Positions 8,438-16,902 of a DNA stretch of 64,000 nt are shown here, one piece after another (the stretch's first letter is position 1; the number at the start of each line of letters is the position of its first letter). The stretch is from Caulobacter sp. NIBR2454 (lineage in GTDB: Bacteria; Pseudomonadota; Alphaproteobacteria; Caulobacterales; Caulobacteraceae). Made by a program: the position numbers and the translations under genes. The notes under the pieces were generated by a model. The model was not told the origin of the DNA and made no database searches. It was given only the letters and a program-made list of their open reading frames with translations. The stretch spans positions 3,295,001-3,359,000 of the forward strand of contig NZ_CP114871.1 in assembly GCF_027474405.1 (NCBI RefSeq). The letters run 5' to 3'.

Positions 8438-9847
8438 ATGACCTTCGATCAGATCGTCGCCTTGAGTGTGCTTGTCGCGGTAGTCGGGTTGATGATCCAC
8501 GGCAAGCTGCGCTCGGATGTCGTGGCGCTGAGCGGCGCCGCGGCGCTCCTGATGACGGGGGTGGTGCGACCCGTAGAGGTGCAGGGCGCCTTCGCCAGTC
8601 CGGCTGTCATCGCCCTGGCTGGCCTGTTCGTCATCGCCTATGCGATCGAGCTTTCAGGACTGCTGGGCCTGATGATCCGTCAGGCCACCAAGCTCTCGGC
8701 GCGGATCGGGGCGCGCGGCATCTGGATCGTGATCGGCCTTTGCGGCTCGGTCGGCGGCTTTTTGAACAATACGCCGGTGGTGGTGCTGGCCGCGCCGGTG
8801 ATCCGCGATGTGGCCAAGTCGCTCAAGCTGTCGCCAAAGCGCTTCTTGATGCCGCTCAGCCACGCCACGGTGATGGGCGGGCTGATCACACTGATCGGAA
8901 CATCGACCAACCTCTTGGTCAACGACATGGCCCGCAACGCCGGCCAGCCGGGCTTTGGCCTTTTCGAGATTGCGCCGGTAGGCCTTTGCATCGCCGCGGC
9001 CGGCGGTCTTTGGCTCTATTTCGTAGGCGCGCGCCAACTGGGTCGCGCGGTGGCGCGAGACGAGGCGCAAGCCCAGCGGCTGGCCTTGCTTGAAGAGACG
9101 CGACGCCAAGCCGAGGCCAAGGCCGCGGCCCGCAGGCGCCGTCTTTTGCCCTTCGGGTTCCCGCGATTGGGCGAGGCGCGCAACCAGCCGGATGGTTCGG
9201 GCGACGCGCATCTTGGCGACGTGGCGCTCTATGGCGCGGCCGATCGGCCGTTCCAGCTTCGGCCGGCGCTGATCGCCTTTGGGGTCTTTTCGCTGGTGAT
9301 CGCCGCAGCGGCTCTGGGCTGGGCGCCGATCGCGGCGGCGGCCTTCGCCGGGGCGGTGGCGCTGATCCTGCTCAAGGTGATCACGCCGGAGGAGGCCTAT
9401 GCGGGTCTGCGCCCAGAGATCTTGCTGCTGATCTCAGGGATGGTGGTGGTCGGCACCGCTATCGAGGTTACGGGCCTGGCTCAGGCCGGTGCGTCCAGGT
9501 TGATCGATGTCATCCGTCCCATGGGGCCGCTGGGCGCCCTGATCGTCCTCTATGGGGTGACGCTCTTTGCGACCGAGCTGTTGTCCAACGCCACGGTCGC
9601 GGTGCTGATCACGCCGATCGCCGTGGCCTTGGCTGAAAGCCTGGGCGTGGATCCGCGACCGTTCCTGGTGGCCGTGATGATGGCCGCCTCAGCCGCTTTC
9701 GCCACGCCGTTCGGCTATCAGACCAATGTCTTGGTCTACAACATGGCCGGCTATAGCTATCTGGACTTCGTAAGGGTCGGGATACCGTTGAACCTGATCA
9801 CCTGGCTGGTGGCCATGCTGGCCATACCCGTCTTTTTTCCCTTCTAG
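8438..9847 (+). CDS. SLC13/ArsB-superfamily anion permease
   Basis: Polytopic inner-membrane carrier of 469 residues, probably 11-12 transmembrane helices in two inverted repeats. Repeat signatures are LNNTPVVVLAAP and IGTSTNLLV in the N-half, and LSNATVAVLITP and FGYQTNVLV in the C-half, the Asn/Thr hairpins that bind Na+ and anion in SLC13 (DASS) transporters. The central cytosolic loop (about residues 200-275) is Arg/Ala/Glu rich but too short to hold the two TrkA-C domains found in many bacterial relatives of ~590 residues. The substrate may be a dicarboxylate, sulfate or similar anion; the sequence does not decide. Confidence 0.85.
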   Translation: MTFDQIVALSVLVAVVGLMIHGKLRSDVVALSGAAALLMTGVVRPVEVQGAFASPAVIALAGLFVIAYAIELSGLLGLMIRQATKLSARIGARGIWIVIGLCGSVGGFLNNTPVVVLAAPVIRDVAKSLKLSPKRFLMPLSHATVMGGLITLIGTSTNLLVNDMARNAGQPGFGLFEIAPVGLCIAAAGGLWLYFVGARQLGRAVARDEAQAQRLALLEETRRQAEAKAAARRRRLLPFGFPRLGEARNQPDGSGDAHLGDVALYGAADRPFQLRPALIAFGVFSLVIAAAALGWAPIAAAAFAGAVALILLKVITPEEAYAGLRPEILLLISGMVVVGTAIEVTGLAQAGASRLIDVIRPMGPLGALIVLYGVTLFATELLSNATVAVLITPIAVALAESLGVDPRPFLVAVMMAASAAFATPFGYQTNVLVYNMAGYSYLDFVRVGIPLNLITWLVAMLAIPVFFPF

Positions 9848-9860
9848 TCAGAAGACGTAA

Positions 9861-9894
9861 AAGCGCCCCCGGCGAGTGATCGCCGGGGGCGCTT
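9861..9894. terminator. Bidirectional rho-independent terminator
   Basis: Perfect 14-bp stem AAGCGCCCCCGGCG / CGCCGGGGGCGCTT with loop AGTGAT, between convergent genes (SLC13 permease stop 9847, Tim44-like stop 9912). On the minus strand the stem is followed by TTTT, on the plus strand only by GATT, so it should work best for the Tim44-like transcript. Confidence 0.9.
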
Positions 9895-9911
9895 GATTGG
9901 CTCCAAGAAGC

Positions 9912-10910
9912 TTAGGCCTGTTGGATGGCCGACAGCTTCCAGGGACCTTGGCCCTGCCGCACGAAGGTCCACAGCTCGGTGGTCTGGACCGGTTGGTGCG
10001 GATCGCCTTCCAGCACCGCGCCGGTGGCGCGGTCGCGGATCACGTCGATGGCTTCGTGGCGCATGGCGGCGGTCGCATATTCACGATCGCCTTCGCTCCA
10101 GGCCTCGGCGACGTCGGCTTCGAGCAGCTTGGCGTTGGAGATCTCGTTGCGCTTGCCTTCGGTGGCGTTCTGCCCAAGTTCCTCGGCCAGATAGCCCATG
10201 ACTTCGGGCGTGGTGCGCTCACGCAAGGCTGCATAGTCCTCGCGGCCAAAGCCCTCGCGGATTTCCATCATCAGACGCTCGAACGTCTCGCGGTCCGCGC
10301 CGGTCACACCGATCTCGGTCGTGGCGACCGTGGCCTGCGGCTCAGGCGCGTAGGCGGGCGCGGCCTCGCCTTGGCTGCGTCCAAAGCCGGCGGGATAGAT
10401 CGGCTCACGGTTGGACGTGGTGTTGGACCAGCCGCCTGCCGTGGCCACGGCAGGCTGTTGGCGACGGCGCAAAAGCTTCATCAGCAGGAACGCGCCGCCA
10501 GCCAGCAGCGCCAGTTGGAACAGCACCGCGCCCAACCCGGCCATTCCAGCGCCAAAGCCATTGCCCATCAGGGCCCCGATCAGACCGCCCACGAGCAGGC
10601 CGCCCAGAATGCCGCCGCCCAGACCGCCGAGAAAGCCGCGGCGCGGTTGCTGCGCGCGCGCGGCGGGAGCCGCAGCCGGGGCGCCCGGGCGCGCGGCCTG
10701 TTGACCCGGCGCGGGCTGGGTCATGGAACGCTGTATGGGAGCAGCCTGGCCCGGCGCTGTGCGGGTTGGAGGCGGAGCCTGATAGGTGCGCGATCCGCGG
10801 CTGCCGAAGCTGCCGCGACGGGCGGCGTCCGCCGTATCAATGCTCACCAGACCGACGCAAAGCGCCACCCCGAGCATCGCCATCAACTTCGACCCACGGC
10901 CCATCATCAT
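9912..10910 (-). CDS. Tim44-like domain membrane protein
   Basis: The start is taken at the ATG at 10910 because GGAGG lies 5 nt upstream; an in-frame GTG at 10922 would put the Shine-Dalgarno inside the coding sequence. It has an N-terminal signal/anchor (GVALCVGLVSIDTADA), a long Arg/Pro/Ala/Gly linker, and a hydrophobic Gly-rich hairpin (GGILGGLLVGGLIGALMG, then LGAVLFQLALLAGGAFLLMKLL). The C-terminal Tim44-type domain contains FERLMMEIREGFGREDYAALRERTTPEVMGYL. Bacterial Tim44-like proteins are membrane associated and of unclear function; this one matches the usual alphaproteobacterial layout. It is followed by the shared terminator. Confidence 0.88.
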   Translation of the reverse strand: MMMGRGSKLMAMLGVALCVGLVSIDTADAARRGSFGSRGSRTYQAPPPTRTAPGQAAPIQRSMTQPAPGQQAARPGAPAAAPAARAQQPRRGFLGGLGGGILGGLLVGGLIGALMGNGFGAGMAGLGAVLFQLALLAGGAFLLMKLLRRRQQPAVATAGGWSNTTSNREPIYPAGFGRSQGEAAPAYAPEPQATVATTEIGVTGADRETFERLMMEIREGFGREDYAALRERTTPEVMGYLAEELGQNATEGKRNEISNAKLLEADVAEAWSEGDREYATAAMRHEAIDVIRDRATGAVLEGDPHQPVQTTELWTFVRQGQGPWKLSAIQQA

Positions 10911-11149
10911 TTTTTCCTCCACTTGAGGCTTACATATAGGATGACGGGCCGACGGCGATAGCCGCTGACGCGCGTATACGGTCGTCGGGGCGGCTGCTCG
11001 TCAAGCGGCGGCTGGCCTGGGTCTAGGGCCGCGGCGCGCTCAGGGGCGCCGCGGTAATGCTTGAGAGTATTTTGCACGCAACGTCGAAATCTAGACGCAA
11101 CTTGGCGCCGCGCCAGTCGTTCAGCCCGACATCAATAACAAGACGCGGT

Positions 11150-11341
11150 ATGGAAATGTCCGGGCGACTAGATAACTTTACCATTTCTGAGACTGGCGAC
11201 CGGTGGCGGTGGCGCGCCTTGGGGCCTGACGGGCGCTTGCTCGGCTACGGATTAGCCCCCAGTCGCCAACTCGCGGCCGCCTGCGTTATCCGCTGCCTCA
11301 TCTCCACGGCGGCCCACCCTTGCTTGCGGCAAGCGGCCTGA
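11150..11341 (+). CDS. Possible small protein, unknown
   Basis: A 63-residue frame starting MEMSGRLDNFTISETGDRWRWRALGPDG. The segment TGDRWRWRALGPDGRLLGYG resembles short beta-hairpin repeats (W/Y-x-W/F-R-L ... G-x-x-L) seen in DUF1508-like proteins, which supports a real coding region. The open frame continues upstream to a possible start at 11057 without obvious coding character. No convincing ribosome site is visible before either ATG. It is convergent with the sugar transferase gene. Confidence 0.4.
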   Translation: MEMSGRLDNFTISETGDRWRWRALGPDGRLLGYGLAPSRQLAAACVIRCLISTAAHPCLRQAA

Positions 11342-11368
11342 CGCCAGGCGCGGCGTGCTCGCGGGTCC

Positions 11369-12010
11369 CTAGTAGGCCTGCTTTTGAAAGAGAACGACCG
11401 CCGCGGTCTTGCACAGGATTTTGAGGTCCAGAACGATGGACCAGCGCTCGATGTAGGCGATGTCCAGGCGCACGCGTTCGGCCATGTGGTCATCGCCAGA
11501 CTCGCCTCGCAGCCCCGACACCTGGGCCAGGCCCGTCAGACCCGGCCGCACAAGATAGCGCGCATCATAGTCTGCGATCACCGCGCGGCACTGGGCGTCA
11601 TGGTCCACCGCGTGCGGACGCGGCCCGACCAAAGACATCTCGCCCTTTAGGATGTTCAGCAGCTGAGGCAGCTCATCCATGCTGGAGCGGCGAAGGAAAC
11701 GCCCGATGGGCGTGATGCGGTCATCGTCGCGCGTTGCCTGGCGAAAGCCGCCCTCTTGACGAACGCGCATGGAGCGAAACTTCAAGATCATGAAGGTCTG
11801 GCCGTTGAGGCCCGTGCGGCGTTGGGAAAAGAAGATCGGACCTTCGGAGGTCAGGGCCACGAAGGCCGCGGCGGGCAGGGTTACGGGCAGGGTGAAGATC
11901 AACATCCCCAGCGCCACGATCACGTCCATCGCGCGCTTTATGGGATCGGCCACGGCGGCTGGCGCACGCTGCGCGGCCGTTACCGTATCGCCCCTCTCGA
12001 CATTGAACAT
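11369..12010 (-). CDS. Bacterial sugar transferase (undecaprenyl-phosphate sugar-phosphate transferase), short form
   Basis: Membrane enzyme that transfers a sugar-1-phosphate from a nucleotide sugar to undecaprenyl phosphate, the first step of exopolysaccharide or holdfast repeat-unit assembly. It has one hydrophobic re-entrant segment (residues 29-52), then the core signatures KFRSMR, SSMDELPQLLNILKGEMSLVGPRP and VRPGLTGLAQVSG. At 213 residues it is the short monotopic type without the N-terminal four-helix domain. Caulobacter has several such paralogs (HfsE, PssY, PssZ); which one this corresponds to cannot be decided. No other polysaccharide gene is adjacent. Confidence 0.92.
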   Translation of the reverse strand: MFNVERGDTVTAAQRAPAAVADPIKRAMDVIVALGMLIFTLPVTLPAAAFVALTSEGPIFFSQRRTGLNGQTFMILKFRSMRVRQEGGFRQATRDDDRITPIGRFLRRSSMDELPQLLNILKGEMSLVGPRPHAVDHDAQCRAVIADYDARYLVRPGLTGLAQVSGLRGESGDDHMAERVRLDIAYIERWSIVLDLKILCKTAAVVLFQKQAY

Positions 12011-12375
12011 CCCAGCGCCCCGCCCTCGACCTGCCGGGAGGCCAAACGATGCGCCGTGATAAGAACGTGGTTCACAAATGGCAAAGGCTTTCGGCTAACA
12101 GGAGAATAGCGGCCGCCTACGGCTTGCTCAAAATGAGCTTTTTGCGCTCCCATCGGCCGCGCTCGACTGCAGATCGCCGGCCCAAACGCGGCAGCCTTGC
12201 CTGCCACCGCAGCGTTAGACTTGCCGTCCCCCGATCTAAACTTCACATAACTTCGTTATGGGATGCGGCCGCAATCAGTCGTCCCAGCGCGTTGGCGATT
12301 GCTTAAGCATGTACGCCGACGGTTTGTTTAGGCCCGCGCGATAGAAGACGGGCTGTTCCAGAAGGGAGCCGTTCG
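12011..12375. other. 365-bp non-coding interval
   Basis: It lies upstream of both the sugar transferase (minus) and the small membrane protein gene (plus), so it should carry both promoters; no clear -35/-10 pair is recognised. It contains a short perfect inverted repeat CATAAC-TTC-GTTATG at 12246-12260. No convincing open frame is seen. Confidence 0.5.
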
Positions 12376-12624
12376 GTGAATCACAAGCGCAGGGTTGATC
12401 AAGGTCTCGACGAGATCATGGATCCGGCCGCCCCCCGTCTACACGCCATCACGGGTATGGAGGCGCACGCCGAAAGTCCCGCCCGTCGCTTGCAAGCCGA
12501 CCTGGACGAGGCGTTCGCGTCCGACGCCAAGTGGCCTCCACGCCTGACCTTGGGCTTTTTGGTGGTCACCTGCGGCGTGTTCTGGGCCGCGCTGTTTGTC
12601 GTCCTGAAGGCCATTTTCGGCTGA
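12376..12624 (+). CDS. Small single-span membrane protein, CG-x-FW family, copy 1
   Basis: An 82-residue protein starting with GTG, preceded by AAGGGAG at 12362-12368. The N-terminal ~55 residues are hydrophilic; one transmembrane helix follows (LTLGFLVVTCGVFWAALFVVL) and the protein ends four residues after it. The helix carries T-C-G-x-F-W, which recurs in the next gene. No enzymatic motif is seen. The next small gene follows after 117 bp on the same strand. Function unknown. Confidence 0.7.
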   Translation: MNHKRRVDQGLDEIMDPAAPRLHAITGMEAHAESPARRLQADLDEAFASDAKWPPRLTLGFLVVTCGVFWAALFVVLKAIFG

Positions 12625-12741
12625 CGCGCGGCGGAGGGCGGCATCCATCCGCCGCCCAGCGCGTATTTCTACCAGATGGCGCCTGAAGATCACCTGGGCG
12701 ACAAACCATCGACAAACGCACAGCAGGTGTGGAGGAAGTCC

Positions 12742-12879
12742 ATGGGTTCGCGTTCTCTATCCACCGCCGCCGACGCCTCCGCCGTCTGGAGCCCTCTGCA
12801 GCGCACAGCCTTCATCTGCTTGAGCTGCGGCTCGTTCTGGGTCGTCGCTGCGGCCGCCGTGGCAAGACTCGTGCGCTAA
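12742..12879 (+). CDS. Small single-span membrane protein, CG-x-FW family, copy 2
   Basis: A 45-residue protein. The ATG at 12742 is supported by GGAGG at 12731-12735, six nt upstream; a longer in-frame extension to 12676 lacks such a site. The sequence is a short polar leader, then SPLQRTAFICLSCGSFWVVAAAAVARLVR. The membrane segment contains S-C-G-S-F-W, matching T-C-G-V-F-W of the preceding gene at the same place in the helix, so the two are probably paralogs. It may be missed by automatic gene callers because of its size. Confidence 0.6.
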   Translation: MGSRSLSTAADASAVWSPLQRTAFICLSCGSFWVVAAAAVARLVR

Positions 12880-12947
12880 AGACCCTCTTCGCCGGCCGCG
12901 CCATCCTGGCGGACTTATGGGTGACATACGCCCAAAATTCCGGCCTT

Positions 12948-12959
12948 GCAATCGATTGC
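12948..12959. promoter_or_regulatory. LacI-family operator, site 1 (MFS/lacI unit)
   Basis: Perfect palindrome GCAATCGATTGC, 85 bp before the MFS transporter start. It is one of six copies sharing AATCGATT with a central CG, the typical form of LacI/GalR operators, all between 12.9 and 25.2 kb. Confidence 0.8.
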
Positions 12960-13044
12960 CTCCCTACTAAGGTCTGCCCTCAAAGCAAGAGCGTGAGGCG
13001 CTGCGAGCCGATCGGCTGGCGACCTCGCAGCAGGGGGAGACATC

Positions 13045-14304
13045 ATGGCGAACCAACAGATTCCATCGGCGAGGGCGCGCGGCTCGCTGTTGCTGAAAAT
13101 CCTCGTCTTCTTGATGTTTGCGATGTTCGCCATGACGACGGACGCCGTGGGCACGGTGATCCCCGAGGTGATCCGCGAGTTCGGCCTCGGGCTGACGGCC
13201 GCCGGCTCGTTCCAGTACGCCACCATGTCGGGCATCGGCATCGCCGCCATCGGTCTTGGCTTCTTGGCCGACCGCCTTGGGCGCAAGGCGACGATTCTGA
13301 TTGGGCTTGGACTTTTTGGCGTGGCCTCGGCGCTGTTCGCGGCCGGCCACGACTTCCTGTTCTTCACGGGCCTGCTGTTCATTTCAGGCCTGGGGATCGG
13401 CGTCTTCAAATCGGGAGCGCTTGCGCTCATCGGCGACCTTTCACGCTCCACGGGCGAGCACGCCCGGACCATGAATCTGGTGGAGGGCTTCTTTGGCGTC
13501 GGCGCCATCGTTGGCCCAGCGCTTGTGGCCTATCTGGTCCAGAGCGGAGCGAGCTGGAAGTGGGTTTATCTGCTGGCCGCGGGGCTTTGCGCCCTTTTGC
13601 TGATCGGATCGTTCGCCGCGCGTTTCCCCCGTCCGGTCGCGACCGCCCAGGGGCCTGTCCGCCCCGATGAGGCGCTGCGGCTGATGCGCGATCCGGCCTC
13701 GCTGTTCTTTGGCCTGGCCCTGATGCTCTATGTGGGCGCCGAAGCCGCCGTCTACGTCTGGGCGCCCACCTATCTGTCCAGCTACCAGGGGCCTTGGGTG
13801 TGGCTGGTCGCCTATGCGGTGGCGATCTTCTTCGTGCTGCGCGCCATCGGCCGCTTCCTGGGCGTGTGGCTGCTGTCCAAGTTTGATTGGACGGTCGTGG
13901 TGGCCATCTGCAGCAGCGCCATGGCCGCGCTGTTCTGGGTCGCCGTCGCTGGCGGCCGCGACGTCGCGCTGTTCGCGCTTCCGGCGACGGGCCTGTTCAT
14001 GTCGGTGCTCTACCCGACCCTCAACTCGGCGGGCATCAGCTGCCATGACAAGAGCCGCCATGGATCCATCGCCGGCTTGCTGCTGTTCTTCACCTGCGTC
14101 GGCGCCGTCGTCGCGCCGCTGTTGATGGGGCTTGCCGGCGACTGGCTGGGCGAGATCGCCTGGAGCATCACCGCGGGGGCGGCCCTGGCCAGCCTCCTGG
14201 CGGCGCTTTGTGTCTGGAACGCGGTGCGTAAGCCGTTCGCCGCCCGGCTGGCCGAACGTGATGTAAACGACTACTCCCCCGTCGAGACCAAGCCGGCCGG
14301 CTAG
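13045..14304 (+). CDS. MFS transporter, probable sugar carrier of the LacI regulon
   Basis: A 419-residue 12-helix major facilitator protein of the inner membrane. The loop 2-3 signature is FLADRLGRKATILIG, and the N-half contains FFGVGAIVGPAL. GGGGGAGA precedes the ATG. A perfect LacI-type operator lies 85 bp upstream and a LacI-family repressor gene follows after 90 bp, so carrier and regulator form one unit. Together with the GH68 enzyme and fructokinase downstream, the likely cargo is sucrose or a related fructose-containing sugar, but the sequence alone does not show substrate. No frameshift or missing segment is seen. Confidence 0.88.
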   Translation: MANQQIPSARARGSLLLKILVFLMFAMFAMTTDAVGTVIPEVIREFGLGLTAAGSFQYATMSGIGIAAIGLGFLADRLGRKATILIGLGLFGVASALFAAGHDFLFFTGLLFISGLGIGVFKSGALALIGDLSRSTGEHARTMNLVEGFFGVGAIVGPALVAYLVQSGASWKWVYLLAAGLCALLLIGSFAARFPRPVATAQGPVRPDEALRLMRDPASLFFGLALMLYVGAEAAVYVWAPTYLSSYQGPWVWLVAYAVAIFFVLRAIGRFLGVWLLSKFDWTVVVAICSSAMAALFWVAVAGGRDVALFALPATGLFMSVLYPTLNSAGISCHDKSRHGSIAGLLLFFTCVGAVVAPLLMGLAGDWLGEIAWSITAGAALASLLAALCVWNAVRKPFAARLAERDVNDYSPVETKPAG

Positions 14305-14394
14305 GCTGGCGGTCGTCAGCGCTGCTACGGCGCCCAATAAGCGGTTGACATGCGGCCGGGGGCGTCGTGGAACGGGCGGTGACAGGGAGGCCTC

Positions 14395-15402
14395 TTGGCC
14401 AATAAGGTTCGCACAATCTACGACCTCGCCAGCCTGGCCGGCGTGTCGGCGGCCACCGTGTCGCGCGCGCTCGCCGGCAAGGGCATGGTCAGCGCCGCCA
14501 CGGAAGAGCGCATCCGCGCCCTGGCCGACAAGCATGGCTTTCGCCCCAGCTCATTCGCCAGAAACCTGCGGATCAAACGGCGTGGCGCGATCGGCGTGGT
14601 CATCCCGTTGGGCCACGAGCGCGCGCAGCACATTTCCGATCCATTCTTCATGACCATGATCGGCTGCCTGGCCGACGAGCTGACCGAGCGCGGCTTTGAG
14701 CTGGTGCTCTCGCGCGTCATTCCCGACCGAGAGGACTGGCTTGAAGAGATGATCGCCGCCGATCGGGTCGATGGCTTCATCATCATCGGCCAGTCGGACC
14801 AGTCGGCCATTTTGGATGCGGCGGCCCAGCACTACCTGCCCATGGTCGCCTGGGGCGCCTTCGCACCCGGTCAGGCCCATTGCTCTGTAGGCACAGACAA
14901 CTTCCTGGGCGGCCGATTGGCCACGCTTCACCTGATCGAACGCGGCTGCAAGAACATCGCCTTCTTTGGCAACGCCAAGGCGATCGAGATCCGCCACCGG
15001 CTGGAGGGCGCCCGCGCGGCCATCGCCGACAGCAAGGGCGCGGCCAACCTGGTCGAGATCCCCACCCATCTGGCGGCCGAGCTGAATTCGGCCGAGATCG
15101 CTCAGTTCCTGGATGAGGCCGAACAGTTGCCCGACGGCGTCTTCGCCGCTTCGGACATGATCGCCCTGTCGGCGATCCAGGCCTTCGCCGCGCGGGGGGT
15201 CCACGCCCCGCGTGACGTCAAGGTCGTGGGCTTTGACGATCTGGCGATGGCCCGCACCTCGATGCCTGCCCTGACGACGGTTCGCCAAGATGTCGCCGCC
15301 GGCGCCACCCAGTTGGTGGAGTGCCTGCTCAAGCGGGTGGAAGGAAAGCGGACGGGATCGGTCGTGCTCGACCCCGAACTGATCGTCCGCGCCTCCAGCT
15401 GA
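14395..15402 (+). CDS. LacI/GalR-family transcriptional repressor
   Basis: A 335-residue regulator. The N-terminal helix-turn-helix is TIYDLASLAGVSAATVSRALAGKG (residues 8-31), with a hinge at about 50-60 and a periplasmic-binding-protein-like effector domain (GAIGVVIPLG ... VDGFIIIGQSD ... VGTDNFLGGRLATLHLIERGCKNIAFFG ... VVGFDDLAMA). The start is a TTG with GGGAGG four nt upstream. It is the obvious candidate to bind the six CAATCGATTG-type sites around it. No site is visible between the MFS gene and this gene, so it is probably read from the MFS promoter and thereby autoregulated. The effector is inferred to be a sugar or sugar phosphate. Confidence 0.93.
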   Translation: MANKVRTIYDLASLAGVSAATVSRALAGKGMVSAATEERIRALADKHGFRPSSFARNLRIKRRGAIGVVIPLGHERAQHISDPFFMTMIGCLADELTERGFELVLSRVIPDREDWLEEMIAADRVDGFIIIGQSDQSAILDAAAQHYLPMVAWGAFAPGQAHCSVGTDNFLGGRLATLHLIERGCKNIAFFGNAKAIEIRHRLEGARAAIADSKGAANLVEIPTHLAAELNSAEIAQFLDEAEQLPDGVFAASDMIALSAIQAFAARGVHAPRDVKVVGFDDLAMARTSMPALTTVRQDVAAGATQLVECLLKRVEGKRTGSVVLDPELIVRASS

Positions 15403-15405
15403 CCG

Positions 15406-16473
15406 CTAAGCCGGCAAGGCCTGACCAAAGGCGCGGCGAAGCGCGTCCATCTTGATCCGCGTGAACCGTTCGGCGATTTCAGTCTCGCTCGCGACGCGGT
15501 CAAAGGCGTGATAGCCGCCGGGGAAGACGTGCAGTTCGACCGGCACGCCCGCCTCGTTCAGACGCCGCCCGTAGGTGATGTCCTCGCTGACGAAGAGATC
15601 CACCCCGCCCACCGCGATGAAGGTCGGCGGCAGGCCGGCCAGGTCAGCGACCCGCGCCGGCACGCCGGCGGCTGGAACGGCGCCCCCGCCCGGTTCAACG
15701 CCGAGCAAACTGCGCCAGCCATAACGGTTGGAAGCGGCATCCCACAGCACCGCACCGATATGGGCCGGCGTCCTGACCGAACTACCCGTGCGATCATCGA
15801 GCATGGGATAGATCAGGGCCTGGAAGGCGACCGGAACCTCGCCCCGGTCACGCGCGGCGATCGCAAGCAAGGCGGCGTGCCCGCCCCCGGCGCTTTCGCC
15901 CAGCAGCGCGACACGCTTGGGATCAAGGCCAAGTTCGCGCGCGGAGGCGTGCATCCACCGCAGGCCCGCATAGTTGTCCTCGAGCGATCCGGTAAAGCGC
16001 GCCTCGGGCGCGAGGCGATACTCGACCGACACCACGATGCAGTCGAGGTCGCGCGCCAGCTCCTGCAAAAAACGAAGTTCGTAGCGGGCCTGGCCCAGAA
16101 TAAAGCCGCCGCCGTGGGTGTGCAGGATGCCGGGCCGCGCGCCCGCGCCGCCGGCGTTGATGACAAACACCGTAACCGGCGGATGCCCGCGCGCGCCTGC
16201 AATCTGGCGCTCGTCGACGCGAATGTCGGGCAGCAGCGGCGCCGCATAGCTGGCGCTTTCGGTCCGACGCTTGGCGACGGTGGCGTCGCCCAGCGGCTGC
16301 GACTGAGCCGACATGGTCAGCATGCGTAAAGCCGAGGGACGCAATTGCGGGTCGATGTGGGCAAGGACATCGGCGAACGGCGAGGCGTCCTGCGCGCGGG
16401 CTGGAACACCAAGGCCGAACGCGGCGATGGCGGCGACGCCAAGGCGCGCGAAATCTCTTCTATGGATGCTCAC
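15406..16473 (-). CDS. Exported HSL-family alpha/beta-hydrolase esterase 1
   Basis: Hormone-sensitive-lipase-type carboxylesterase. The oxyanion motif is HTHGGGFILG, the nucleophile motif GESAGGGHAA, and the C-terminal His is in GGYHAFDRV. The leader MSIHRRDFARLGVAAIAAFGLGVPARA carries a twin-arginine motif (RRDFARL), so Tat export is likely. The start is a GTG with GGAGG seven nt upstream. It converges with the LacI gene with only 3 bp between stops. An operator (16558-16569) sits 84 bp upstream of its start, placing it in the LacI regulon, where it probably deacylates the imported or surface-bound substrate. Confidence 0.9.
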   Translation of the reverse strand: MSIHRRDFARLGVAAIAAFGLGVPARAQDASPFADVLAHIDPQLRPSALRMLTMSAQSQPLGDATVAKRRTESASYAAPLLPDIRVDERQIAGARGHPPVTVFVINAGGAGARPGILHTHGGGFILGQARYELRFLQELARDLDCIVVSVEYRLAPEARFTGSLEDNYAGLRWMHASARELGLDPKRVALLGESAGGGHAALLAIAARDRGEVPVAFQALIYPMLDDRTGSSVRTPAHIGAVLWDAASNRYGWRSLLGVEPGGGAVPAAGVPARVADLAGLPPTFIAVGGVDLFVSEDITYGRRLNEAGVPVELHVFPGGYHAFDRVASETEIAERFTRIKMDALRRAFGQALPA

Positions 16474-16557
16474 GATCGTCCTCCGCGGGCGCGCCGGTCT
16501 ATCGCCGGCTGGCTAGGCGCAGCGTCGAACAAGCCATGGTCGAATACAAGCCCAAAC

Positions 16558-16569
16558 GTAATCGATTGC
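16558..16569. promoter_or_regulatory. LacI-family operator, site 2 (esterase 1)
   Basis: GTAATCGATTGC, one mismatch from a perfect palindrome, 84 bp upstream of the esterase 1 start. Its sequence is identical (reverse complement) to site 4 before the ceramidase-family gene. Confidence 0.75.
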
Positions 16570-16746
16570 GGTTCTGCGAGACATTTGACCGGCAATGGAC
16601 CCATGTCGCCGCCAGCTTGCCCGTGCGACGCCGCGGGAGTTTGGCGCTCGATCGAGCCGAAATGACCTTGTGGTTCAGGCCATGCGGAGCTCCATCGGTT
16701 GCGCCGCCCGGCTTCAGGCGAAAGAGAAACGGGCGCCTTTTGGCTA

Positions 16747-16760
16747 TACAATCGATTGTA
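16747..16760. promoter_or_regulatory. LacI-family operator, site 3 (GH68 operon)
   Basis: Perfect 14-bp palindrome TACAATCGATTGTA, 142 bp before the chosen GH68 start. Confidence 0.8.
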
Positions 16761-16902
16761 ACGACCGCAGCATTCCAGTACGCAGAAGGCTTAAGTTAGA
16801 AGTTCGGATCAGCCCGGTGCCCGCATACCTCTCTCTTCCCGCGACGATGAGCTCGACGCGCCCTTGGCGGCGGCGGGCGCGACCAGGCGCTCAGCCTCGG
16901 TG

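Larger units (their letters stand above)
16474..16902. other. Divergent regulatory interval with two operators
   Basis: 429 bp between the divergent esterase 1 and GH68 genes. It holds two LacI-type palindromes 188 bp apart (16558 and 16747), near opposite ends and each suited to one of the two promoters; looping between them is possible. Nothing else is recognised. Confidence 0.6.

Noticed and set aside
11057..11149. Upstream extension of the small frame at 11150.
   Set aside because: Lacks coding character and a ribosome site; only the C-terminal part looks protein-like.
12246..12260. CATAACTTCGTTATG resembles a loxP half-site (ATAACTTCGTATA) and could be an artificial or phage recombination site.
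   Set aside because: Only a short inverted repeat around TTC matches; the spacer and second 13-bp arm are missing and no recombinase or cassette sequence surrounds it.
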